Source: Myxococcus stipitatus
Lineage (GTDB): Bacteria; Myxococcota; Myxococcia; Myxococcales; Myxococcaceae
Reading direction: 5' to 3'
Assembly: GCF_037414475.1 (NCBI RefSeq)
Contig: NZ_CP147913.1
Location: forward strand, 6,632,001-6,696,000
DNA: 64,000 nt
In this document: positions 34,888 through 44,066 of the stretch, piece after piece
How positions within the stretch are numbered: the first letter of the stretch is position 1
Layout of the letters: every line of letters begins with the position of its first letter
Made by a program: the position numbers and the translations under genes
The notes under the pieces: generated by a model
The model's database searches: none
The model's input: only the letters and a program-made list of their open reading frames with translations
Told to the model about the DNA's origin: nothing

Positions 34888-35598
34888 CTACCGGAAGAAG
34901 TGACGCTTGATGATGTTGAGGAAGTCCGCGGAGAAGTTGGACATCTCCGTGTCGAACACCTTGATGCGGCTGACGAACGAGTTGTAGGCGACCACGGCCG
35001 GAATCGCCGCGAACAGGCCCGCCGCCGTGGCGAACAGCGCGTTGCCCACCGGCGCCGCCACCGTGGCCAGCGTGGCGTTGCCCTGCTCGGCAATCTGGTT
35101 GAACGCGCTGAGGATGCCGATGACCGTGCCGAACAGGCCCACGAACGGCGACGCCGCGCCCACCGTGCCGAGGAACGACACGCGCGCCTCCAACTCCGTG
35201 ATTTGCGACGTCGAGGCGCGGTTGAGCGCTCGCTCCACGTTTTCAATGCCGCCCAGCCGCTCGGCCATGGCGCCCTCGGCGCCGCCTTCCTTGGCCTGAG
35301 CCAGCTTGGTCAGCTCCTCGTAGCCAGCGCAGAAGACCTTGGACAGGGGCGAGGCGTCGAGCTTCTGGGCCGTCTGGTAGATGGCCTCCAGCCGGGACGC
35401 CTTCCAGAAGGTGTCGAGGAAGGTGAGAGACTGTGCGCGTGCCTTGGCGAGCTGGGAGGCCTTCATCGCGATGAGGGCCCAGGAAGCCACGGAGACCCCC
35501 ATCAGGAGCAGCAGGACGGCCAGCTCGATGAAGGAAGCGTCGCGGATGATCTCCACGTAGTTCATGGCGCCGAGCGCCAGGGGCAAGTGGGGCGTCAT
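34888..35598 (-). CDS. tolQ: TolQ/ExbB-family proton channel
   Basis: A 236-residue protein with three membrane helices (about residues 22-45, 145-170 and 180-205), including FLGTVGAASPFVGLFGTVIGI and VGNALFATAAGLFAAIPAVVAYN, the MotA/TolQ/ExbB signature. It is the stator of the Tol motor. The start at 35598 has no ribosome site, but a promoter -10 ends nine bases upstream, suggesting an almost leaderless message. ATG 35565, giving 225 residues, is the alternative and aligns with E. coli TolQ. It is the first gene of tolQRAB. Confidence 0.94.
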   Translation of the reverse strand: MTPHLPLALGAMNYVEIIRDASFIELAVLLLLMGVSVASWALIAMKASQLAKARAQSLTFLDTFWKASRLEAIYQTAQKLDASPLSKVFCAGYEELTKLAQAKEGGAEGAMAERLGGIENVERALNRASTSQITELEARVSFLGTVGAASPFVGLFGTVIGILSAFNQIAEQGNATLATVAAPVGNALFATAAGLFAAIPAVVAYNSFVSRIKVFDTEMSNFSADFLNIIKRHFFR

Positions 35599-35607
35599 GG
35601 GGTGGAG

Positions 35608-35636
35608 CGCGTAACACTCCGCTACAACTGGGTCAA
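35608..35636 (-). promoter_or_regulatory. Candidate promoter of tolQRAB
   Basis: On the minus strand, TTGACC (35636-35631) and TACGCG (35613-35608) are 17 bases apart. The predicted start is near 35601, only about three bases from the first possible tolQ ATG. Confidence 0.55.
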
Positions 35637-35760
35637 ACAAACGGGGCCTGGCCGCCTGCTTGTGGTTACTTGGCCGTGGGGATGAATAATTCCCACGCGG
35701 GGTCGTCCGAGGTGATTGAAACGGGCCGAACACCTCATCACCCCAAGACAGGTTGCCCCC

Positions 35761-37047
35761 ATGAACTCCCGACTGCTGGTCGCATTCCTCTGCCTGGCGG
35801 CGGTCTCGACCGGTTGTATCGTTCACGACAACAACTATTACGACGACCCCGGCGACGTGACGTTCCGCTGGACCTTCGGTGGTCTGCGTTGCGACGAGGA
35901 CCGCGACATCAAGGGCGTCAACATCACGATTCCCGGCGAGCGGTTGGCCAATGACGGCCGCTACCCGTGCCAGGCGAACGGCTTCGACGGCATCGTGCTG
36001 CACGACTTCGAGCCGGGCACCTACAGCTTCAACCTGGTGGCCGAGAGCTATGCGGGCCGGCAGCTGTACGAGGTGAGTGGAACGTTCCGGGTGAACGGCG
36101 ATGTGACGGTGGACATCGACCTCACGCCCATCGGCGCCTCGCCGTCCTTCGCGTACGTCAACTGGCTGTTCCCCAACGGGGACTCGTGCAGCCGGGCGGG
36201 CGTGGTCAGCGTGGAGGCCCGCGTGGACGGGGGCGACTGGGCGCGCTTCGACTGCGCGGCGGGCTTCGGTGGCAACAGCATCAAGACGCCGTACCTGGAG
36301 CCGGGCAACCACAACCTGGAGCTCGTGGGGCTCGATGCGCAGCGCCGCACGCTCTACAGCCACGTGGGCCAGTTCACCACTCGCTACGGTGAGCCGACGT
36401 CCTACACAGCCACGCTGCGCAGCTCGGCCAGCTTCGCGTCCATCCAGTGGGAGTTCGAGTCGGGGAGCAGCGCGGTGAGCTGTGGGCAGGCCGGTGTGGC
36501 GTCCGTGGATGCCCGCGTGGATGGGGGCCAGTGGGTGCGCTTCAGCTGCTCGGATGGACGGGTGGGGGCGGGCGTCACCACGCCGCAGCTCACCCCGGGC
36601 GACCATGACCTGCAGCTGGTCGCCGTCGATGCGCAGAACCGCCCCTGGTACCACTACACCGGGCGGTTCTCGGTCCGGTCCGGCGAGACGAAGAACGTGG
36701 TGGTGAAGATGTGGGTGATTGGCGGGGCGTCCATCAAGTGGGAGCTGCGCTCGGGCGGGGTGGCGCAGAGCTGCTCCCAGGCGGGCATCTCCGAGGTGGC
36801 CATCAACTTCCGCGACGTGTTCACCAACGAGTGGGTGTACGGCATCGTCGGTGACCGGCACGGCTGCAACGACGCGCCGGTGGTCTTCGAGTTCCTCCGT
36901 CCGGGCCGCTACGAGGTGGAGATGAAGGCGCGGACGAGCACCGGCGTGGACTACTTCTCGGTGAGCAACAGCGTGTTCGTCGACATCGTCGGACACCAGT
37001 TCCCGGGGCCGCAGAACGCGCTGCTCGTGTCGCTGTTCCCCCGGTAG
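35761..37047 (+). CDS. Lipoprotein made of four tandem beta-domain repeats
   Basis: The 428-residue lipoprotein has a signal peptide and lipobox VSTGC (Cys19), an N-terminal HDNNYYDD segment, then four tandem units of 95-98 residues starting near Trp37, Trp135, Trp230 and Trp327. Each unit has a W-F/L core, a cysteine pair (for example DSCSRAG and FDC), a variant of EARVDGGDWARF and a late PGNHNLELVGLDAQ segment. The pattern suggests Ig-like or carboxypeptidase-regulatory-like beta sandwiches. No binding partner can be named. The ATG at 35761 is preferred over 35716 because it gives the signal peptide. A strong terminator follows. Confidence 0.85.
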   Translation: MNSRLLVAFLCLAAVSTGCIVHDNNYYDDPGDVTFRWTFGGLRCDEDRDIKGVNITIPGERLANDGRYPCQANGFDGIVLHDFEPGTYSFNLVAESYAGRQLYEVSGTFRVNGDVTVDIDLTPIGASPSFAYVNWLFPNGDSCSRAGVVSVEARVDGGDWARFDCAAGFGGNSIKTPYLEPGNHNLELVGLDAQRRTLYSHVGQFTTRYGEPTSYTATLRSSASFASIQWEFESGSSAVSCGQAGVASVDARVDGGQWVRFSCSDGRVGAGVTTPQLTPGDHDLQLVAVDAQNRPWYHYTGRFSVRSGETKNVVVKMWVIGGASIKWELRSGGVAQSCSQAGISEVAINFRDVFTNEWVYGIVGDRHGCNDAPVVFEFLRPGRYEVEMKARTSTGVDYFSVSNSVFVDIVGHQFPGPQNALLVSLFPR

Positions 37048-37074
37048 CGCAAGCTCACTCGCTCGTGGGGTGAA

Positions 37075-37109
37075 CAAGAGGGTCGGGGCCATTGGCTCCG
37101 GCCCTCTTG
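37075..37109 (+). terminator. Strong hairpin terminator after the repeat lipoprotein
   Basis: A 16-bp stem (37075-37090 with 37094-37109, two G-T wobbles, loop ATT) starts 28 bases after the stop and is followed by GCTTTCGG. It isolates the lipoprotein gene from murI. Confidence 0.85.
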
Positions 37110-37160
37110 GCTTTCGGGCGGGCCGTGGCGTTGGCACCAAACGTGATAGGGACACCCGGC

Positions 37161-37973
37161 ATGCGGCAAGCCAGCCACAGTCCCATCGGTGTCTTCGATT
37201 CAGGTGTCGGAGGGCTCACGGTCCTCAAGTCGCTCATGGAGCACCTTCCCCATGAGAGCACGGTGTACCTGGGGGACACGGCGCGAGTCCCCTACGGCAC
37301 CAAGTCCGGCGAGGTGGTGACGCGCTACTCGCTGAAGAACGCGGAGTTCCTGCTCGAGCGCGGCATCAAGCTGCTGGTGGTGGCGTGCAACACGGCGTCA
37401 TCCGTGGCGCTGCCGGCGCTGGAGGCGGCGCTGCCCGTGCCGGTGGTGGGGGTGATTGGTCCGGGGGCGCAGGCGGCGCTCGCGCGGACGCAGGGCGGCG
37501 GCGTGGGGGTCATCGGCACGCAGGGCACCATCCGCTCCGGGGCCTATCAGCGCGCGCTCGAGTCCCTGGACCCGCGGGTGAGGGTGAAGGCCCGCGCGTG
37601 CCCGCTCTTCGTGCCGCTGGCGGAGGAAGGGTGGACCACCGGGGACGTGCCCATGCTGACGGCGCGTGAGTACCTGGGAGAGTTCGCCCGCGACGGCGTG
37701 GACACCCTGGTGCTGGGGTGCACGCACTACCCGCTGCTCAAGGGCGTCATCCAGGAGGTCGTGGGACCCAAGGTGGCGCTGGTGGACTCGGCGGAGGCCA
37801 CCGCGCAGGCCGTGGCGGCGCTGCTGGAGCGCATGGAGCTCCTGGCGCCGGGGACGGGTACGCCGTCTCACACGTACTTCGTCACCGACGTGCCCGAGCG
37901 CTTTGCCGAGGTGGGAGCGCGGTTCCTGGGCCGGCCCATCGCCAGCGCGGAGCAGGTGGACCTGAAGTTCTGA
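37161..37973 (+). CDS. murI: Glutamate racemase
   Basis: A 270-residue enzyme that makes D-glutamate for peptidoglycan. It begins IGVFDSGVGGLTVLK and has YLGDTARVPYG; the two catalytic cysteines are Cys76 (VACNTASS) and Cys187 (LGCTHYPLL). The longer open frame from 37092 is rejected: ATG 37161 has AGGGA nine bases before it and gives the standard N-terminus. It ends 22 bases from the convergent carF gene. Confidence 0.96.
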   Translation: MRQASHSPIGVFDSGVGGLTVLKSLMEHLPHESTVYLGDTARVPYGTKSGEVVTRYSLKNAEFLLERGIKLLVVACNTASSVALPALEAALPVPVVGVIGPGAQAALARTQGGGVGVIGTQGTIRSGAYQRALESLDPRVRVKARACPLFVPLAEEGWTTGDVPMLTAREYLGEFARDGVDTLVLGCTHYPLLKGVIQEVVGPKVALVDSAEATAQAVAALLERMELLAPGTGTPSHTYFVTDVPERFAEVGARFLGRPIASAEQVDLKF

Positions 37974-37995
37974 GGCGGAGGGCGCGGCCCCTGGC

Positions 37996-38859
37996 TCAGG
38001 CGGAGGGGCGCGTGGGGGCGGGCGCGGGCGCGGCGTCCTCGGTGGTGGCCTTGGTGAGCAGCTCCTTGGCCGCCTGGACGACGGGGGCCTCGGTGGAGCC
38101 CTGGACCTCCACCAGCGCACGCGCGGCCTCGTCGCCGATGTCATCCTCGCGAGGGACCAGGCCCGTGACGCGCGTGACAAGCCGCTCCATCAGCGGGAAG
38201 AAGCTCACCGCGTTGAGCGGCCAGTTCAGCCAGCCCACGGTGATGCAGTAGTACTTGTTGAACGGCGCGGTGTGGTGGATGCGGTGGTGCGCCGGCGGCA
38301 GGATGAGGTGGATGCGCTGCAGGAAGCCGATGAGCGCCGGCGGCGTGTCCATGTGCGACCACTTGTGGAACTGATTGGTCGCCATCACCCAGAAAATCAT
38401 CGCGCCCAGGAAGCTGGCGCAGAACACCCAGCCGGAGTTGCTCAGCGGCATGGACACGGCGGCCACGGCCACGGGCAGGGAGATGAGGCAGTTGTTGCCG
38501 TTGGTCTCCACGAAGTCGTGGCGGGTGATGGCCTTCTCGTCGACGTGGTGCTCGCGGAAGGGGCGGATGAGGGCCTTGCCCAGGATGGGCATGTTCGTGG
38601 AGCCCCACGTGTCGCCCATCCAGTGCACGAAGCCGGAGACGAAGTCCGCGGCCAGGTAGCCCAGGAGCACCGCGCTCAAGAGGAGCCACGGGCCGCCGTG
38701 CGGGTTGGTGTAGAGCCGGTACACCAGGAAGAGCTCCAGCGCCATGAAGCTGACGATGGCTCCAATCTCCATGGCGCGGATGGCGGGTGAGTACCCGTCC
38801 GCCAGGGCCTGAGCGTCCTGGAGGCGGACCTGGGTCTTGATCTCGTTCGTCTTCTTCAT
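37996..38859 (-). CDS. carF: CarF-type plasmanylethanolamine desaturase
   Basis: A 287-residue membrane protein of the CarF/TMEM189 (PEDS1, Kua) family. These enzymes introduce the vinyl-ether double bond that converts plasmanyl- to plasmenylethanolamine (plasmalogen). The histidine pattern expected of the di-metal site is present: His79 (FVHWMGDTWGS), His104-His105 and His114 (REHHVDEKAITRH), His165 and His169 (FHKWSHMD), His191-His192 and His195-His196 (AHHRIHH). There are about four membrane helices and a C-terminal charged, Ala/Pro tail. In M. xanthus CarF is needed to sense singlet oxygen and induce carotenoids. AGGA lies eight bases before the ATG. No carotenoid genes are in this window. 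Confidence 0.93.
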   Translation of the reverse strand: MKKTNEIKTQVRLQDAQALADGYSPAIRAMEIGAIVSFMALELFLVYRLYTNPHGGPWLLLSAVLLGYLAADFVSGFVHWMGDTWGSTNMPILGKALIRPFREHHVDEKAITRHDFVETNGNNCLISLPVAVAAVSMPLSNSGWVFCASFLGAMIFWVMATNQFHKWSHMDTPPALIGFLQRIHLILPPAHHRIHHTAPFNKYYCITVGWLNWPLNAVSFFPLMERLVTRVTGLVPREDDIGDEAARALVEVQGSTEAPVVQAAKELLTKATTEDAAPAPAPTRPSA

Positions 38860-38883
38860 CCGTGGAGTCCTGGACGTTGGCGC

Positions 38884-38895
38884 CGTTGATCAACG
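38884..38895. promoter_or_regulatory. Palindrome between the carF promoter and start codon
   Basis: CGTTGATCAACG is a perfect 12-bp palindrome, 25 bases upstream of the carF ATG and just downstream of a possible promoter. It could be an operator; no regulator family is assigned. Confidence 0.4.
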
Positions 38896-38909
38896 CACCC
38901 GCAGGCCTG

Positions 38910-38939
38910 TACGTACCCCAGGCGCTTTTGGGTTTTCAA
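38910..38939 (-). promoter_or_regulatory. Candidate carF promoter
   Basis: On the minus strand TTGAAA (38939-38934) and TACGTA (38915-38910) are 18 bases apart. The predicted start is near 38903, with a leader of about 44 bases that contains the palindrome at 38884-38895. The -10 match is modest. Confidence 0.4.
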
Positions 38940-39106
38940 CGGACCGGAAGTTGGTTCCCGCACTGGAGGTTGGCTACGTGGCGGACGGGCGTCGGCCGCA
39001 AGAATTGCGTGGCCCCCTGGCGGGCAGGCGCCCATGGCGGGACATGCGGGGTTGACGCTTACCTTGTGTCGTGGGGAAGCGGCTGGTACGGTCCGCCCAC
39101 TCGGCA

Positions 39107-39664
39107 ATGACGAAAACCTTCGAGAAGGCCGTCACCGGCTTCAATCACAACATCAAGCACAAGGGGAAGGTCTACCACGTCCAGACCGAGGACTCGGGCG
39201 TCAACAATCCCCACATCATCACCCACCTGTTCGTGGGCGGGAACATCCTCGCGTCGAAGAAGACGTCCTACTCGGACATCCTCAACGCGGAGAGCCTGGC
39301 GGAGGTCGTCCGCGAGTTGATGGAGGAGCAGCACAAGGAGATGCTGCGCAACCTCATCAACGGCGTGTACGACAACTACGAGTCCACCGCCCGGCACTAC
39401 CAGCCCGGTCAGCTCGCCACGGAGGCGGACTCCTCGCAGGTGAAGATGCAGCCCGGACAGTCGATGGCGCCCCGTCCGGTGCAGCCCGTCGTCGTGCCTC
39501 AGCCTCCCGTGCTCCCTCCCGAGGTTGCCGCCGCGCGTGCCCTCAAGGAGAAGCCGAAGATCAACGAGGTGGGCGTGGAGACGCTGTTCGGCGAGGACCT
39601 CATCTCCGAGAAGAGCCTGGACGAGGTCATCCTCAGCTACCTCGCCGGAGAGGGCGAGCAGTAG
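39107..39664 (+). CDS. Conserved unknown protein with a small basic N-terminal domain
   Basis: A 185-residue cytoplasmic protein. The first 95 residues form a compact domain (FNHNIKHKGKVYHVQTEDSG, HIITHLFVGGNILASKKTSY, then two helices with VVRELMEEQHKEMLR) of a type I recall as conserved but uncharacterised in myxobacteria and related deltaproteobacteria. A Pro/Val-rich linker (about 125-155) leads to a helical tail with ETLFGEDLISEKSLDEVILSYL. No enzyme motif is seen. The start has no ribosome site; a TTGTGT-17-TACGGT promoter ends 14 bases upstream. The open frame to 39071 is judged less likely. Confidence 0.8.
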   Translation: MTKTFEKAVTGFNHNIKHKGKVYHVQTEDSGVNNPHIITHLFVGGNILASKKTSYSDILNAESLAEVVRELMEEQHKEMLRNLINGVYDNYESTARHYQPGQLATEADSSQVKMQPGQSMAPRPVQPVVVPQPPVLPPEVAAARALKEKPKINEVGVETLFGEDLISEKSLDEVILSYLAGEGEQ

Positions 39665-39683
39665 GTCCGGTGCGGTGCCCCCG

Positions 39684-41156
<1,473 letters not shown>

Positions 41157-41278
41157 ATGGCCTGGCACCGTCGCACAGGTGATGCCGGGGGTGGGAGGGG
41201 AAAGCCCCGCCCTCCGCCAGGGGTGCGTGGGGCGCTTCGGCCCGGGCGTGATAGGTTGGGCTCCTTCCGCGCCGCGCC

Positions 41279-41971
41279 ATGATTCAATTCTTTCACGTCT
41301 ACAAGGCGTATCCCGGCGATCCGCCGGTCCTCTCGGACATCAACCTCAGCGTGGAGAAGGGTGAGTTCGTCTTCCTCACGGGCCCCTCCGGCGCGGGGAA
41401 GACGACGCTGCTCAAGCTCATCTTCTGCGCGGAGAAGGCCACCAAGGGGCAGATTCTGGTGGGCGGCCGCAACATCGCCCGCATCCGCGAGTCCGCCGTG
41501 CCCTACCTCCGGCGCAACATCGGGGTGGTGTTCCAGGACTTCAAGCTGCTGCCGCACCGGACGGTAGAGGACAACGTGTCCTTCACGTTGGACGTGCTCG
41601 GGGTGCCTCGGGCGGAGGCTCGCGAGAAGGTGCGGCGGATGCTGAAGCTGGTGGGGCTGGAGCACAAGGCGGACTCGTTTCCGCTCAGGCTCTCGGGTGG
41701 AGAGCAGCAGCGCGTGGTGATTGCGCGCGCGCTCGTGAACGACCCGACCATCCTGCTCGCGGACGAGCCCACGGGAAACCTGGACCCGGCGCTCACCGTC
41801 GAAATCATGGACCTGCTCACCCAGGTGAACATCCGGGGCACCACGGTGATTGTGGCCACGCACGACGCCACGCTGCTCTCGCGCTACCAGAAGCGCACGG
41901 TGCGGTTGGAGCGCGGGCAGATTGTCTCCGACGAGGACGGCGTCAAGGCGGCGCGGCGGATGGTCGTATGA
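41279..41971 (+). CDS. ftsE: FtsE, cell-division ABC ATPase
   Basis: The 230-residue ATPase has Walker A GPSGAGKT (35-42), the Q-loop FQDFKLL, signature LSGGEQQR, Walker B ILLADEP and the H-loop ATHD. FtsE with FtsX forms the type VII ABC complex that controls septal murein hydrolysis from the cytoplasm. MIQFFHVYKAY is the standard FtsE N-terminus. It overlaps ftsX by four bases. Confidence 0.96.
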   Translation: MIQFFHVYKAYPGDPPVLSDINLSVEKGEFVFLTGPSGAGKTTLLKLIFCAEKATKGQILVGGRNIARIRESAVPYLRRNIGVVFQDFKLLPHRTVEDNVSFTLDVLGVPRAEAREKVRRMLKLVGLEHKADSFPLRLSGGEQQRVVIARALVNDPTILLADEPTGNLDPALTVEIMDLLTQVNIRGTTVIVATHDATLLSRYQKRTVRLERGQIVSDEDGVKAARRMVV

Positions 41972-42870
41972 GCGCGTTCGCGAAGACCCGTTACTTCTGG
42001 CGCTCCGCGGCGGTGGGGCTCAAGCACTCGCCCTTCGTGCACTTCATCGCGGTGACGACCATCGCCATCGCGCTGTTCTCCGCGGGGCTCGCGCGAGGCG
42101 GCGCCCGGATGCTCGACAACCTGCTGGCGTCCCTGGGCGGCGAGGTGGAGGTGACGGTGTACCTGGCGCCGGAGCTGGGCCAGGACGAGGCCCATGGCGT
42201 GCGCGCGCGGGTCGAGGCCCTCAGCCGCGGACAGGTGACGCTCATTCCTCCCGAGGCCGCGCTGGCGCGGCTCCGCACGGAGCTGGGGGACCTGGGCGAG
42301 GCGCTGTCGGAGCTGCCGGAGAACCCGCTGCCCGCCGCGCTGGAGCTGCGGGTTCCTCCCGAAGAGCGCAACCCCGAGGCGCTCAAGGCGTTGGCCCAGG
42401 AGCTGCGCGCGCTGCCCGGGGTGTCCGGGGTGGACTACGGAGAGCAGGCCGTGGAGCGGCTGACCGCGATTGCGCGGGCGCTGCGCTTCGGGGCGCTGGT
42501 GGCCTTCGTGGTGGTGCTGGGCGCCACGGTCGTCATCGTCGCGGCCACGCTCCAGCTCGCCATCTATTCGCGGCGCGAGGAGATTGAAATCCAGAAGCTG
42601 GTCGGCGCGACGGACCGCTTCGTCAAGGCGCCCTTCCTGCTCGAGGGCCTGTTGCAGGGGCTCCTGGGCGCGGGGGTGGCGCTGTTGGGGTTGTGGGTTT
42701 TCGGCCGGGTGGTGGGGCCCATGCTGGGCTCGTTGTTCGCGTTCCTCCTGGGGCCGGGTGTGGCGGCGCCGTGGGTGGAGCCTCGGCTGGTGTTGGAGTT
42801 GGTGGGCGCGGGCTGTGGCCTGGGCCTGGGTGGCAGCTTCGTCGCGGTGGGGCGCTTTCTTCGCGTATGA
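41968..42870 (+). CDS. ftsX: FtsX, cell-division ABC permease
   Basis: A 300-residue permease with four membrane helices (about residues 28-50, 170-195, 215-240 and 265-290) and a large periplasmic loop after the first helix, where EnvC-type activators bind. The GATDRFVKAPFLLEGLLQGLLG segment is the FtsX hallmark. Both ends overlap neighbours by ATGA, to ftsE before and the EnvC-like gene after, indicating strict co-translation. Confidence 0.95.
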   Translation: MSAFAKTRYFWRSAAVGLKHSPFVHFIAVTTIAIALFSAGLARGGARMLDNLLASLGGEVEVTVYLAPELGQDEAHGVRARVEALSRGQVTLIPPEAALARLRTELGDLGEALSELPENPLPAALELRVPPEERNPEALKALAQELRALPGVSGVDYGEQAVERLTAIARALRFGALVAFVVVLGATVVIVAATLQLAIYSRREEIEIQKLVGATDRFVKAPFLLEGLLQGLLGAGVALLGLWVFGRVVGPMLGSLFAFLLGPGVAAPWVEPRLVLELVGAGCGLGLGGSFVAVGRFLRV

Positions 42871-43991
42871 GCCGCGCTCTGGTCCTCGCCGCGGCCCTGG
42901 TGCTGATGGGGTTGCCCGCGCGTGCACAGAAGTTGGAGGAGGCGGAGCAGGCCGCCTTGCGCGAGAAGCTCGCCGCGCAGCGCGCGACGTTGGCGCTGGT
43001 GGAGTCGAAGAAGCTCAGCGTCCTCGAGGGCCTGGAGCTGATGGAGGAGATGGTGTCCTTCTCCCGCCGGCGCGTCCGGGCGCTGGAGGCGGACCTGACG
43101 GTGTTCCGCAAGCGCGTCATCCTGGCCGAGCGCGAGGAGGCACTCTTGCGCGAGGCGCTGCGTGTCCAGCTCCGACGGTTGTCACCTCGCCTGCGCACGC
43201 TCTACCGCGTGATGCGCCGCCGCCCGCTGGAGGTCCTGTTGTCGGCGGAGGACTTCTCCGCGCTCGTGTGGCGCGCGCGTGCGCTGGAGGCGAGCATGGC
43301 CGGCGACCTGGAGCTGCTGCGCGGCGTGCAGCGCGTGGCTCACCTCCAACGGCAGTCCACTCGGGAGCTGAAGCGGCTGCAGGCGTCGCTCGCCTCGCGT
43401 GTGTCGTTCCTCCAGGAGCAGGAGCGGCTGGCGCGGGCTCAGCGCGCGGCGCTCGAGGAAGTGGTGGGCTCGCTGGCGGGAGAGGCGGAGCTGGCGCGCC
43501 GCGCGGTGAAGGAGTTGGAGCATGCCGACGCGGAGCTCACCCAGGTGGTGCGCGAGCTGAAGGAGGCCCCCGCCACACATGGCTTCGGCGCGCTTCGCGG
43601 CAAGCTGCCGCAGCCCACGCGCGGCATCGTCGAGGTGGGCTTTGGCAAGGTGGTCAACCCGCGCTTCAACACCGTCACCGTGCAGAAGGGCCTGGATATC
43701 CGCGCCGCCGCGGGCGCTCCCGTCCAGGCGGTGGCCGACGGCACCGTCGTCTACTCCGGCTCGCTGCGGGGCTACGGCAACCTGCTCATCCTGGACCACG
43801 GCGACGGCTACCACACGCTCATGGCCCACCTGGCCTCCATCGTCCCGGGGCTCGGGGCCGCGGTGGCCGCCGGTGAGGTCGTGGGCGAAGTGGGAGACAC
43901 GGGCTCGCTCAAGGGCTCGTATCTCTACTTCGAGGTCCGCAAGGCGGGGCAGGCCGTGGACCCCGCGCCCTGGCTTGCTCCTGCATCCTGA
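42867..43991 (+). CDS. envC: EnvC-like murein hydrolase activator
   Basis: A 374-residue secreted protein: signal peptide (cleavage after PARA^Q), a long coiled coil (about residues 22-245) and a C-terminal LytM (M23) domain. The zinc ligands are lost: HxGxD reads QKGLDI (about residue 272) and HLHFE reads YLYFEV (about 351). It is therefore probably not a peptidase but an activator of amidases, like E. coli EnvC, controlled through FtsX. The start overlaps the ftsX stop. The open frame reaches 42693, but this is inside ftsX. Confidence 0.93.
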   Translation: MSRALVLAAALVLMGLPARAQKLEEAEQAALREKLAAQRATLALVESKKLSVLEGLELMEEMVSFSRRRVRALEADLTVFRKRVILAEREEALLREALRVQLRRLSPRLRTLYRVMRRRPLEVLLSAEDFSALVWRARALEASMAGDLELLRGVQRVAHLQRQSTRELKRLQASLASRVSFLQEQERLARAQRAALEEVVGSLAGEAELARRAVKELEHADAELTQVVRELKEAPATHGFGALRGKLPQPTRGIVEVGFGKVVNPRFNTVTVQKGLDIRAAAGAPVQAVADGTVVYSGSLRGYGNLLILDHGDGYHTLMAHLASIVPGLGAAVAAGEVVGEVGDTGSLKGSYLYFEVRKAGQAVDPAPWLAPAS

Positions 43992-44066
43992 CGCGTTGCG
44001 GCAATCCGGCGCGCGACTTGTTATCCTCGGCGGAGGACTCTCACCCCGAGGGGAGCGGACGAGCGC

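Noticed and set aside
35675..35697. CGTGGGGA / TTCCCACG inverted repeat between tolQ and the repeat lipoprotein
   Set aside because: The repeat includes a G-T mismatch and has no clear relation to either promoter; too weak to call an operator.
37132..37147. TGGCAC with TGAT before murI, resembling a sigma-54 promoter
   Set aside because: The -12 dinucleotide is GA instead of GC, an essential position.
35599..37155. Long N-terminal extension of the tolQ frame
   Set aside because: It runs antisense through the repeat lipoprotein and upstream of the promoter; TolQ has no such extension.
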